Assembly (NCBI RefSeq): GCF_011927785.1
Contig: NZ_JAATJK010000001.1
Coordinates: 186,001-250,000, forward strand
Direction: 5' to 3'
Origin: Micromonospora profundi
GTDB lineage: Bacteria > Actinomycetota > Actinomycetes > Mycobacteriales > Micromonosporaceae
Length of the DNA stretch: 64,000 nt
This document shows positions 1-9,254 of the stretch, one piece after another. A model generated the notes under the pieces. That model was not told the DNA's origin, did not search any database, and saw nothing but the letters and a program-made list of their open reading frames with translations. Numbering within the stretch: position 1 is the first letter of the stretch; the number at the start of each line of letters is the position of its first letter. The position numbers were made by a program, and so were the translations under genes.

Positions 1-1933
<1,933 letters not shown>

Positions 1934-1956
1934 CAGCTCGTCCAGATCCGCAACGC

Positions 1957-1991
1957 AAAAGACTGCCCCGGCATTGCCGGGGCAGTCTTTT
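1957..1991 (+). terminator. Rho-independent terminator after atpD
   Basis: A 16-bp stem (AAAAGACTGCCCCGGC pairing with GCCGGGGCAGTCTTTT) closes on a 3-base ATT loop and ends in a T-run. It is the clearest canonical terminator in the window and separates atpGD from the LCP gene and atpC. Confidence 0.93.
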
Positions 1992-2161
1992 GTTCATCTT
2001 CGCGCCTTATCATCTTCGCGGTCCGTTGCTCGCTGTCGGCGTTCGCGCAGCTGGCGAGATACGGTCGTTGCGCACGTTCCCCTGAACGAGCGTTGATCTT
2101 TGCAACCTTTCGGCGACGCGCGCCCGTCTTCTACCCGTGGGCGTGACGAACGGAGATGCAC

Positions 2162-3295
2162 GTGGCTAAGGCCGGCAAGAGTGGCCGCAAGTCGATCTGG
2201 CGGGGCGTGCCTCGCTGGGCCAGGATCTGCACGGTGTTCGGCGCGGTGCTGACAATGCTCAGCGGTGCGGTGCTGGTCGGCACCGAGGTGCTGATGGCCC
2301 GTTACGAGGGCGCCGTCGGCAAGGCCGACCTGTTCGGCGACCAGGCCGCTGGCGCCAAGGAGAAGAAGAGCGACATCAAGGGTCCGCTCAACATCCTGCT
2401 TGTCGGCATCGACCCGCGGACCCCGACGGCGGCGCCACTTGCCGACTCGATCATGGTGCTGCACGTGCCTGCCTCGATGGATCGTGCCTACCTGTTCTCC
2501 GTGCCCCGTGATCTCTACGTCGACATCCCGCCGTTCAAGAAGGCCGACTTCCGCGGCGAGAAGACCAAGATCAACGCGGCGATGTCGTACGGCAGTCATG
2601 TGCCGGGCGGAAACCCCGACGCCGCGCGCGGCTTCGAGCTGCTGGCCACGACAGTGCAGAACGCGACGGGCATCAAGCGCTTCGACGCCGGCGCGATCAT
2701 CAACTTCACCGGCTTCCAGAAGATCGTCGACGCGATGGGCGGCGTCACCATGTACGTCGAGCGCGAGGTGAAGTCCGAGCACAAGCAGCCGGACGGCAAG
2801 GCCCGGCCGGGCAACCCGCGCGGCGAGGGCTACATCGGGCCGCAGGCGGTCTACCCGAAGGGCACTCACCACCTCAGTGGGTGGCAGGCGCTGGACTACG
2901 TCCGGCAGCGCTACGAGAAGAACGGCGTCATCGACGGCGACTACGGCCGGCAGCGCCACCAGCAGCAGTTCGTCAAGGCGATGGTCGGCCAGGCGTTCAG
3001 CGCCGACGTGGTCGCCAACCCGATCAAGCTGGACAAGGTGCTCCGCGCCGCCGGGCAGTCGCTGATCTTCAACGGCCGTGGCAACAGCGTTGTCGACTTC
3101 GGGATCGCTCTGAAGGACATCCGCCCCAACACCATCCAGATGATCAAGCTCCCCGGTGGCGGCGTCTACGAAGGTAAGAAGTACAAGGGTGAACAGTTCC
3201 AGGCAGGCGTCGCGGACTTCTTCACCGCCCTGCACAATGAACAACTGGACCCGTTCCTGTTGGAGCACCCGGAATTCCACAACAAGACGAAGTAG
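2162..3295 (+). CDS. LCP (LytR-CpsA-Psr) family cell-wall glycopolymer transferase
   Basis: LCP proteins are membrane-anchored phosphotransferases that attach polyprenyl-linked glycopolymers to peptidoglycan on the outer face of the membrane. The 377-residue protein has a short basic N-terminus, one membrane segment (about residues 20-42), then the LCP domain with ADSIMVLHV, the SVPRDLYVDIP strand and the arginine-rich RQRYEKNG and YGRQRHQQQ blocks that bind the pyrophosphate lipid. I chose GTG 2162 because GGAG at 2152-2155 is correctly spaced for it; the in-frame ATG at 2156 sits on that GGAG and has no ribosome site of its own. The gene lies between atpD and atpC, behind a terminator, which is an unusual position for a cell-wall gene. 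Confidence 0.9.
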   Translation: MAKAGKSGRKSIWRGVPRWARICTVFGAVLTMLSGAVLVGTEVLMARYEGAVGKADLFGDQAAGAKEKKSDIKGPLNILLVGIDPRTPTAAPLADSIMVLHVPASMDRAYLFSVPRDLYVDIPPFKKADFRGEKTKINAAMSYGSHVPGGNPDAARGFELLATTVQNATGIKRFDAGAIINFTGFQKIVDAMGGVTMYVEREVKSEHKQPDGKARPGNPRGEGYIGPQAVYPKGTHHLSGWQALDYVRQRYEKNGVIDGDYGRQRHQQQFVKAMVGQAFSADVVANPIKLDKVLRAAGQSLIFNGRGNSVVDFGIALKDIRPNTIQMIKLPGGGVYEGKKYKGEQFQAGVADFFTALHNEQLDPFLLEHPEFHNKTK

Positions 3296-3321
3296 TCGTG
3301 GCGTAGCTCTCCCCACCCGCG

Positions 3322-3351
3322 TTGGGGGCGGGCAGCCGTCAGGACTAGACT
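3322..3351 (+). promoter_or_regulatory. Putative promoter for atpC
   Basis: TTGGGG (3322-3327) and TAGACT (3346-3351) are separated by 18 bases and lie 35 bases before the atpC start. The TAnnnT form fits actinobacterial housekeeping -10 elements. It would let atpC be transcribed apart from the upstream atp operon, as the terminator after atpD requires. Inferred from sequence only. Confidence 0.45.
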
Positions 3352-3385
3352 TTCGGCATTCCGCCCGCCGCAGCAAGGAGACAGC

Positions 3386-3667
3386 GTGGCACAGCAGCTT
3401 CACGTCGAGCTCGTCGCCGTCGAGGAAAAGGTCTGGTCAGGTGACGCCGAGATGCTCGTCGCCCGGACCACCGAAGGCGAGCTCGGTGTCCTGCCGGGGC
3501 ACGCGCCGCTGCTCGGTCAGCTCGCAGAGCCGGGCCAGGTCCGCATCAAGCTGGCCGGTGGTGAGCAGATCTCGTACGACGTGGCCGGCGGCTTCCTCTC
3601 GGTGAGCCCCGACAAGGTCACCGTGCTGGCCGAGAGCGCTACCCCGGTTTCCGCGCAGAGCAGCTGA
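3386..3667 (+). CDS. atpC: ATP synthase F1 epsilon subunit, short form
   Basis: Epsilon subunit of the F1 central stalk, 93 residues, starting at GTG 3386 behind AAGGAG (3375-3380). The N-terminal beta-sandwich is intact: MAQQLHVELVAVEEKVW, then GELGVLPGHAPLLG and YDVAGGFLSVSPDKVTVLAE. The sequence stops about eight residues after that domain, so the C-terminal helical hairpin that in many bacteria reaches up to inhibit ATP hydrolysis is absent; typical epsilon subunits have about 120-140 residues. The gene is detached from atpD by the LCP gene and is followed 12 bases later by a DUF2550 gene, its usual actinobacterial neighbour. Confidence 0.93.
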   Translation: MAQQLHVELVAVEEKVWSGDAEMLVARTTEGELGVLPGHAPLLGQLAEPGQVRIKLAGGEQISYDVAGGFLSVSPDKVTVLAESATPVSAQSS

Positions 3668-3679
3668 GCCACACCGGGG

Positions 3680-4135
3680 ATGGAGATCGTCGAAGGAATC
3701 GGGATCGGCGTCGCCGTCGTCCTCGTCGCGGTTCTCTTCCTCTTCGTCCGCCGTGCGCTCGTCACCCGCAGCGGTGGCATCATCCGGCTCAGCGTCCGGA
3801 CCACCACAATGCTCGACGGCCGCGGCTGGTCACCGGGCTTCGGCCGGTTCGCCGGTGAGGAACTGCGCTGGTACCGGATGTTCAGCTTCGCGTTGCGACC
3901 CAAGCGGGTGCTCTCCCGCAAAGGGCTGGCCGTGGAGCGCCGCCGCTTGCCCGAAGGGCAGGAGCGGCTCTCCATGCCGGCCGACTGGGTGATCCTCCGG
4001 TGTACCAGTCACCACGCACCGGTGGAGATCGCCATGGCGCGGTCGACAGTTACCGGTTTCCTATCCTGGCTCGAGGCCGCCCCTCCGGGGGCGGTCTCGC
4101 CGCGTATGGCCTCCCAGGACTGGCCGGCTGCCTGA
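3680..4135 (+). CDS. DUF2550 family membrane protein
   Basis: A 151-residue protein of unknown function with one N-terminal membrane helix (residues 8-26, GIGVAVVLVAVLFLFVRR) and a cytoplasmic domain containing GWSPGFGRFAGEELRWYR and RRLPEGQERLSMPADWVIL. This matches the actinobacterial DUF2550 family, which typically sits directly downstream of atpC, as it does here with a 12-base gap; the two are presumably cotranscribed. The start ATG 3680 places the membrane helix directly at the N-terminus. No catalytic motif is evident. Confidence 0.85.
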   Translation: MEIVEGIGIGVAVVLVAVLFLFVRRALVTRSGGIIRLSVRTTTMLDGRGWSPGFGRFAGEELRWYRMFSFALRPKRVLSRKGLAVERRRLPEGQERLSMPADWVILRCTSHHAPVEIAMARSTVTGFLSWLEAAPPGAVSPRMASQDWPAA

Positions 4136-4156
4136 GCCGCTTCTCGGGTCACCCGT

Positions 4157-4232
4157 GGGTTTCCGGGGGAGCCCACCCGGCTCCGGGCGGTCAGGCTTGA
4201 TCCCTGCGCCGGGCGGGATCCCCCGGAAACCC
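4157..4232. terminator. Inverted repeat between convergent genes, probable bidirectional terminator
   Basis: Two perfect 14-base arms (4157-4170, GGGTTTCCGGGGGA; 4219-4232, its complement) are 48 bases apart and sit between the convergent DUF2550 and adenosyltransferase genes. There is no T-run. The rest of the 220-base gap shows nothing I can assign. Confidence 0.5.
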
Positions 4233-4355
4233 GTCGGTGCCGGTGTGCGTCGTTCCGGCGCGGGTTCTCATCACCTGCCGTTACCGATGTTGCTGAGGCG
4301 TGAGGGCCCCCAGATCGGGAACCCACCCCTACACGTGCTGGCGGGGCGCTCCCGA

Positions 4356-4928
4356 TCAGCGCTTGCCGCCCGGCACCCATAGCACATCGCCTGCCGGATT
4401 TGCCGTTCTTGACAGGATGAAGAGCAGATCGGAGAGCCGGTTGAGATACTTTGCCGGGAGCGGGCTGGTTCGCTCCGGATCGTGGCTGACCAGCGCCCAT
4501 GCCGATCGCTCGGCACGCCGGGCAACGGTCCGCGCCACGTGCAGGAGTGCCGCACCCGCGGTGCCGCCGGGGAGGATGAAGGAGTCGAGCGTGCTCAGGC
4601 GTGCGTTGTACTCGTCGCACCAGCCTTCCAGGCGCTCGACGTACTCCTCGGTCACCCGCAGCGGCGGATACTTCGGATCCGGCTCCACCGGGGTGGCCAG
4701 GTCGGCACCGACGTCGAACAGGTCGTTCTGCACCGACTCCAGCACGCCCCGCAGCTCATCGTCGAGCTGTCCCAGGGCGAGTGCCACGCCGATCGCCGCG
4801 TTGCACTCGTCGACATCCGCGTACCCGGCGATCCGTGGATCGGTCTTCGGCACCTGCTCGTTGTTGCTCAGCCTGGTCATGCCGGCATCGCCGGCCTTGG
4901 TGTAGATGCGCGTGAGGTGGACGGCCAT
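4356..4928 (-). CDS. Cob(I)yrinic acid a,c-diamide / cob(I)alamin adenosyltransferase, PduO type
   Basis: Transfers the adenosyl group of ATP to cob(I)alamin, making the adenosylcobalamin used by the mutases encoded at 9.3 kb and 61.9 kb. The 190-residue protein opens with the PduO ATP-binding motif [15 protein letters not shown] and carries the conserved C-terminal blocks [21 protein letters not shown] and [14 protein letters not shown], which complete the trimer-interface active site. ATG 4928 gives exactly the expected N-terminus; the frame stays open further upstream but that extension is unlike the family. It is divergent from murA across a 70-base gap. Confidence 0.93.
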   Translation of the reverse strand: MAVHLTRIYTKAGDAGMTRLSNNEQVPKTDPRIAGYADVDECNAAIGVALALGQLDDELRGVLESVQNDLFDVGADLATPVEPDPKYPPLRVTEEYVERLEGWCDEYNARLSTLDSFILPGGTAGAALLHVARTVARRAERSAWALVSHDPERTSPLPAKYLNRLSDLLFILSRTANPAGDVLWVPGGKR

Positions 4929-4998
4929 GACGCACAGCCTACGGATACCGGATCTGACGATCCCTACGCGGCCGGCTACCACTGCCGGCTGGCCGGCG

Positions 4999-6369
4999 GT
5001 GGTAGGCCCCGGAGACGCCGGTGACCCGGCAATCAATGACGTCGATGTCATCCGGGTGCATGGTGATGCGCGACTGGCCGGCACCGTGCACGTGGTGGGT
5101 GCCAAGAACTCGGCGCTGAAGCTGATGGCAGCCGCGCTGCTCGCACCGGGGCGGAGCGTGATCACCAACGTCCCGCGGATCACCGACATCGCGATCATGG
5201 GAGAGGTGCTGCGCCGGCTGGGATGCGACGTCCGGTTCGACGCCGACGACCCGGTCGACCCGATGGTTGCCCGAGGGGGTGTCGCCCGGTCCCGCTCGGT
5301 GACGATCGACGTACCCGAGCAGCCCGGCGCGGACGCGGACTATGACCTGGTCCGGCGGCTCCGCGCGTCGATCTGCGTGCTGGGTCCGCTGCTGGCCCGT
5401 CGGGGGTTCGTGCGGGTGGCCCACCCCGGCGGCGACGCCATCGGCTCCCGTGGGCTGGACATGCACATCTCCGGGCTGACGCGGATGGGCGCCGATATCT
5501 CCGGCGAGCACGGTTTCGTCATCGCCTCTGCCCCACACGGTCTGCGCGGCGCGGACATCGTGCTCGATTTTCCCAGCGTGGGTGCGACCGAGAACCTGGT
5601 GATGGCGGCGGTGCTGGCCCAGGGCACCACGATGATCGAAAATGCGGCACGGGAACCCGAGATCGTCGACATCTGCACGATGCTCAACCAGATGGGCGCG
5701 CAGATCTCCGGCGCCGGCACGACCACGCTGCGGATCACCGGCGTACCCGGGCTGCGCCCGGTGCGGCACGCCACGGTGGGGGACCGGATCGTCGCCGGCA
5801 CGTGGGCGTTCGGCGCGGCGATGACCCGGGGCGACGTGACGGTGACCGGGCTCGACCCGGCCTACCTGGAGATCGCGCTGGACAAGGTGGTTGCGGCCGG
5901 CGGCCTCGTCGAGACCCGGGGAGACGGCTTCCGCGTACGCATGGACGACCGGCCCCGGGCTGTGGACGTGGTGACGCTGCCGTACCCGGGCTTCGCCACC
6001 GACCTGCTGCCGATGGCGATCGGGCTGGCCGCGGTCAGCGACGGAGCGTCCCTGATCACGGAGAACATCTTCGACGGCCGGTTCATGTTCGCCAACGAGA
6101 TGATGCGGCTCGGCGCGGACATCAAGACCGACGGGCACCACGCAGTGGTCCGGGGGCACGAGCGGCTGTCCGGCGCTCCGGTGCGGGCCACCGACATCCG
6201 CGCCGGTGCGGGGCTGATCATCGCGGGGCTCTGCTCGGAGGGCACCACAGAGGTTTCCCACGTGCACCACGTCGACCGGGGCTACCCGGATTTCGTGGCC
6301 GACCTGCGGGCGCTCGGGGTGGCTGTCGAGCGGGGCACCGCGCCCGAGGAACCTTCGCTGGAGATCTGA
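4999..6369 (+). CDS. murA: UDP-N-acetylglucosamine 1-carboxyvinyltransferase, Asp active-site variant
   Basis: First committed step of peptidoglycan synthesis: transfers enolpyruvyl from PEP to UDP-GlcNAc in the cytoplasm. All family blocks are present: [60 protein letters not shown] and [11 protein letters not shown]. The catalytic loop reads PGGDAIG, with Asp (bases 5434-5436) where most bacteria have the Cys that fosfomycin alkylates. Start is uncertain. The frame is open from 4906, with ATG at 4927, but codons before about 5000 lack the GC-rich third positions of the rest and would overlap the divergent adenosyltransferase, so GTG 4999 (456 residues) is preferred. Confidence 0.92.
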   Translation: MVGPGDAGDPAINDVDVIRVHGDARLAGTVHVVGAKNSALKLMAAALLAPGRSVITNVPRITDIAIMGEVLRRLGCDVRFDADDPVDPMVARGGVARSRSVTIDVPEQPGADADYDLVRRLRASICVLGPLLARRGFVRVAHPGGDAIGSRGLDMHISGLTRMGADISGEHGFVIASAPHGLRGADIVLDFPSVGATENLVMAAVLAQGTTMIENAAREPEIVDICTMLNQMGAQISGAGTTTLRITGVPGLRPVRHATVGDRIVAGTWAFGAAMTRGDVTVTGLDPAYLEIALDKVVAAGGLVETRGDGFRVRMDDRPRAVDVVTLPYPGFATDLLPMAIGLAAVSDGASLITENIFDGRFMFANEMMRLGADIKTDGHHAVVRGHERLSGAPVRATDIRAGAGLIIAGLCSEGTTEVSHVHHVDRGYPDFVADLRALGVAVERGTAPEEPSLEI

Positions 6370-6397
6370 GCCGCCCTCGGGGGCCTCCGGTCAGCCC

Positions 6398-6429
6398 CTT
6401 AGTCGTCGTTCAGGCTCGCCGACTAGGGT
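6398..6429 (+). promoter_or_regulatory. GTTCAG-type operator plus promoter for the 3-hydroxybutyryl-CoA dehydrogenase
   Basis: CTTAGTCGTCGTTCAG at 6398-6413 is one of six related 16-bp sites in the window. A TAGGGT -10 candidate (6424-6429) begins 11 bases after the motif, the same distance as in the icmA promoter, so the motif covers the -35 zone. A regulator bound there could block or recruit polymerase. Confidence 0.55.
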
Positions 6430-6465
6430 GCAGACAGGCACTCAATCGTGGCGAGGGAGAAGTAG

Positions 6466-7314
6466 ATGGCGGGTCGACTCGCGGTCGTCGGGGCCGGACT
6501 GATGGGTTCCGGCATCGCCCAGGTGGCGGCGCAGGCGGGCTGGCAGGTGACGTTGCGGGACCTGGACGACGCGGCCACCGCCCGCGGGCTCGGCGGCATC
6601 CGTAAGTCGCTGGAGAAGTTCGCCGAGAAGGGCAAGATCGAGGCGTCCGAGGTCGAGGCGACGCTGGCCCGGATCACCCCGACCACCGACCTGGAGGCGG
6701 CGGCGGACGCGGACATCGTGGTCGAGGCGGTCTTCGAACGGCTGGAGATCAAGCACGAGGTGTTCCGCGCCCTGGACAAGATCTGCAAGGCCGACGCGGT
6801 GCTCGCCACCAACACGTCGGCCATCCCGGTCACCCAGATCGCCGCGGTCACCGAGCGGCCCGAGGCGGTCGTCGGCACCCACTTCTTCTCGCCGGTGCCG
6901 ATGATGCAACTCTGCGAGCTGGTGCGTGGCTACAAGACCAGTGACGCCACGCTGGCCACGGTGCGCGCGTTCGCCGAGGAGATCGGCAAGACGGTCGTGG
7001 TGGTCAACCGCGACATCGCCGGCTTCGTCACCACGCGGCTGATCTCCGCTCTCGTGGTGGAGGCGGTCAAGCTCGTCGAGTCGGGAGTGGTGTCGGCGGA
7101 GGACCTGGACACCGCCTGCCGGCTGGGCTTCGGGCACGCCATGGGCCCGCTCGCCACCACCGACCTGACCGGCGTGGACGTGCTGCTGCACGCGTCGAAG
7201 AACATCTACACCGACACGGCGGACGAGAAGTTCTTCCCGCCGGAGCTGCTCCAGCGCATGGTCACCGCCGGCGACCTGGGCCGCAAGACCGGCAAGGGCT
7301 TCTACACGTACTGA
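6466..7314 (+). CDS. 3-hydroxybutyryl-CoA dehydrogenase
   Basis: NAD(P)-dependent interconversion of acetoacetyl-CoA and 3-hydroxybutyryl-CoA, 282 residues, the normal size for a single-module enzyme. The N-terminal Rossmann motif is VVGAGLMGSGIAQ (residues 6-18); the active-site His is in THFFSPVPMMQLCELV, with Asn in the NRDIAGFVTTRL block, and the C-terminal dimerisation domain ends GRKTGKGFYTY. ATG 6466 has a purine-rich site (GGGAGAAG) just upstream. In the ethylmalonyl-CoA pathway this enzyme supplies the precursor of crotonyl-CoA for Ccr, and its promoter carries the same motif as ccr. A long hairpin starts 5 bases after its stop. Confidence 0.93.
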   Translation: MAGRLAVVGAGLMGSGIAQVAAQAGWQVTLRDLDDAATARGLGGIRKSLEKFAEKGKIEASEVEATLARITPTTDLEAAADADIVVEAVFERLEIKHEVFRALDKICKADAVLATNTSAIPVTQIAAVTERPEAVVGTHFFSPVPMMQLCELVRGYKTSDATLATVRAFAEEIGKTVVVVNRDIAGFVTTRLISALVVEAVKLVESGVVSAEDLDTACRLGFGHAMGPLATTDLTGVDVLLHASKNIYTDTADEKFFPPELLQRMVTAGDLGRKTGKGFYTY

Positions 7315-7318
7315 GCCG

Positions 7319-7407
7319 AAGGAAGGGCACCTTATTAACGCCTCGTGTAGAGGAGGGGCCCCTTATTAACCTCCTCTACCGCAGGTGTTAATAAGGTGCC
7401 CTTCCTT
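7319..7407. terminator. Nested long hairpin filling a convergent gap
   Basis: Outer arms of 25 bases (7319-7343 and 7383-7407) pair with a single G-U type mismatch. An inner perfect 10-bp hairpin (7347-7356 with 7370-7379) lies in the loop. The core CCTTATTAAC occurs in both the outer and inner parts. The element exactly fills the space between the stops of the convergent dehydrogenase (7314) and ABC permease (7410) genes, so it probably ends transcription from both sides. Confidence 0.75.
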
Positions 7408-7409
7408 AC

Positions 7410-8255
7410 TCAGCCGTCGCGCTTTGTGGTCCAGCGGAAGGTGGTCAGGCAGAGCACCAGGCCGATCACGCACCACAGGATCAGAACCAGCGCCACCCGG
7501 CCCAGCTCGTACGAGCCGCCCGGTTCCTGCGCGCCGAAGCTCTCCGGCAGGAAGACCGCCCGCAGCCCCTGGCACATCCACTTGAGCGGGAACAGCGCCG
7601 CCACCTGCTGCATCCAGGTGGGCAGCTCGGTGAAGACGAAGAACACCCCGGAGATGAACTGGAGCACCAGGGAGACCGGGGTGACGACCGCCGAGCCGCT
7701 GCGGGCGGTACGGGCCAGCGACGAGATGGCGATGCCGCACAGGGTGCAGGCGGTGACCCCGAGCACGGAGACCCAGCCGAAGGTGAGCCACTTCGCGGCG
7801 GTGCCGGGCAGGTCGAGGTCGAACAGCGCCACGGCGACGGCGAGCAGGAGTGCCGTTTCGACGATGCCGATCGCCACCACCATGATCACCTTGCCGGCGA
7901 ACCAGACCCACTTCGGCATCGGCGTGCCCCGGTAGCGCTTGAGCACCCCACGGTCCCGCTCGATCGGAATCCAGATGCCCAGGTTCTGGAAGCTCACCGT
8001 CATCAGGCCGGTCGCGATCATGCCGGTGATGAAGTACTGGGTGAACTTGACCCCGCCGCCGATCTCGCCGCCGAAGATCGACGCGAAGATCAGGATCATG
8101 ATGATGGGGAAGCCCATCGTGAAGACCACGGATTCCCGACTGCGCAGGAACTGGGTGATCTCCAGCCGGCCCTGGCGCAGGGCGAGCGCGCCGGCACCCG
8201 GCCGGCGTCCGCGGTTCGCGGCGACAGGCGTCGCCGGCCTCGTCGTGGTCGTCAT
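7410..8255 (-). CDS. ABC-2 type transporter permease
   Basis: Membrane half of an ABC exporter, 281 residues with about six hydrophobic helices, for example FTMGFPIIMILIFASIFGG, FITGMIATGLMTVSFQNLG and ALVLILWCVIGLVLCLTTF. It contains the ABC-2 permease hallmark RDRGVLKRYRGTPMP after the second helix. It follows the ATPase gene with a 4-base ATGA overlap, so the two are coupled. Relatives (DrrB, NodJ) export drugs, antibiotics or lipids; the substrate here cannot be told from sequence. Confidence 0.9.
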   Translation of the reverse strand: MTTTTRPATPVAANRGRRPGAGALALRQGRLEITQFLRSRESVVFTMGFPIIMILIFASIFGGEIGGGVKFTQYFITGMIATGLMTVSFQNLGIWIPIERDRGVLKRYRGTPMPKWVWFAGKVIMVVAIGIVETALLLAVAVALFDLDLPGTAAKWLTFGWVSVLGVTACTLCGIAISSLARTARSGSAVVTPVSLVLQFISGVFFVFTELPTWMQQVAALFPLKWMCQGLRAVFLPESFGAQEPGGSYELGRVALVLILWCVIGLVLCLTTFRWTTKRDG

Positions 8256-9103
8256 CGCGCGTGTCCGATCATGGTGAGGTAGACGTCCTCCAGGGTCGGC
8301 CGGGTCACGGTGAGCCCCGGGACCTCGCCGCCGTAGCGCGCCGCCAGGTCGGCCACCAGGGCCGTCGGCGTCGCGCTCTGCGTGCTCTCCAGCGTCCCGT
8401 CCGGGGTACGCCAGGACACCGTGGCCAGGGCCTCCTGCCGGTTGCCCAACTGGTTCGGGGCGGCCACCTCGACGAGCCGGCCGGCGGCGATGACACCCAC
8501 CCGGTCGGCGAGTGACTCCGCCTCGTCCAGGTAGTGCGTGGTCAGCACGATTGTGGTGCCGGCCGCGGCGAGGTCGCGGATCAGCTCCCAGAACTCGCGG
8601 CGGGCCTCGGGGTCGAAGCCGGTGGTGGGCTCGTCGAGGAAGAGCAGTTCGGGGCGGCCGATGATGCCGAGCGCCACATCGAGACGGCGCCGCTGCCCGC
8701 CGGAGAGGGTGTGCGTGCGGGCGCTCGCCTTGCTGGCCAGTCCCACCCGCTCGATCACCTTGTCCGGGTCGTCGGCGTCGGGGTAGAAGCCGGAGAAGTG
8801 CCGGATCACCTCGGCCACGGTCAGCTCGTCGAACTCGCCGGTGCCCTGCAACACGATGCCCACCCTGGACCGCCAGTCCGGGCCGGGGTGCGCGGGGTCA
8901 GCGCCGAGCACCGAAACCTCGCCCGCATCGCGGCCCCGGTAGCCCTCCAGGATCTCCACCGTGGTGGTCTTGCCGGCGCCGTTCGGGCCGAGCAGAGCGA
9001 ACACCTCGCCACGGCGTACGTCGAGGTCCACGCCCGCCACCGCGACGTTGTCCCCGTACGCCTTGCGCAGCCCTCGGACGGAGATGGCCAGCTCGTCATC
9101 CAT
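8252..9103 (-). CDS. ABC transporter ATP-binding protein (DrrA-like)
   Basis: ATPase of the exporter, 283 residues. Walker A is GPNGAGKTT, the Q-loop GIVLQGTGEFDELTV, the signature LSGGQRRRLDVALG, Walker B ELLFLDEPTTGFD, and the H-loop LTTHYLDEAE. The C-terminal ~70-residue extension (SWRTPDGTLE to LEDVYLTMIG) is the accessory domain usual in drug-resistance ATPases of the DrrA/CcmA group. ATG 9103 gives the standard N-terminus; longer in-frame starts would run into the meaA promoter. It is divergent from the mutase gene. Confidence 0.93.
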   Translation of the reverse strand: MDDELAISVRGLRKAYGDNVAVAGVDLDVRRGEVFALLGPNGAGKTTTVEILEGYRGRDAGEVSVLGADPAHPGPDWRSRVGIVLQGTGEFDELTVAEVIRHFSGFYPDADDPDKVIERVGLASKASARTHTLSGGQRRRLDVALGIIGRPELLFLDEPTTGFDPEARREFWELIRDLAAAGTTIVLTTHYLDEAESLADRVGVIAAGRLVEVAAPNQLGNRQEALATVSWRTPDGTLESTQSATPTALVADLAARYGGEVPGLTVTRPTLEDVYLTMIGHAR

Positions 9104-9229
9104 GGCGTCAAGTGTGCGTCCTGGCCCGGCCGGTGTGCTGCCCGGGGTGTGGCGGTCGCCGACATCGTGCGCGTTCCGCACCCGGATGTCCGCGACATGG
9201 ACGTGTGCGGTTTTGCACAGCCCGTTTTA

Positions 9230-9245
9230 CTGAACGGTAACTTAG
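9230..9245 (-). promoter_or_regulatory. GTTCAG-type operator in front of meaA
   Basis: Read on the minus strand this is CTAAGTTACCGTTCAG, matching the window-wide motif at 13 of 16 positions; on the plus strand it lies only 9 bases before the meaA ATG. TAACTT within it (9238-9243) fits a -10, which would give a nearly leaderless meaA mRNA and place the site over the start of transcription. Confidence 0.55.
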
Positions 9246-9254
9246 ACTCCGGCC

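Noticed and set aside
2083..2098. CTGAACGAGCGTTGAT before the LCP gene as a seventh operator
   Set aside because: Only about 11 of 16 positions match and the gene is unrelated to acyl-CoA metabolism; it was kept out of the motif set.
9104..9254. Cobalamin riboswitch upstream of B12-related genes
   Set aside because: No B12-box-like sequence was seen before meaA, icmA or the adenosyltransferase; meaA has almost no leader.
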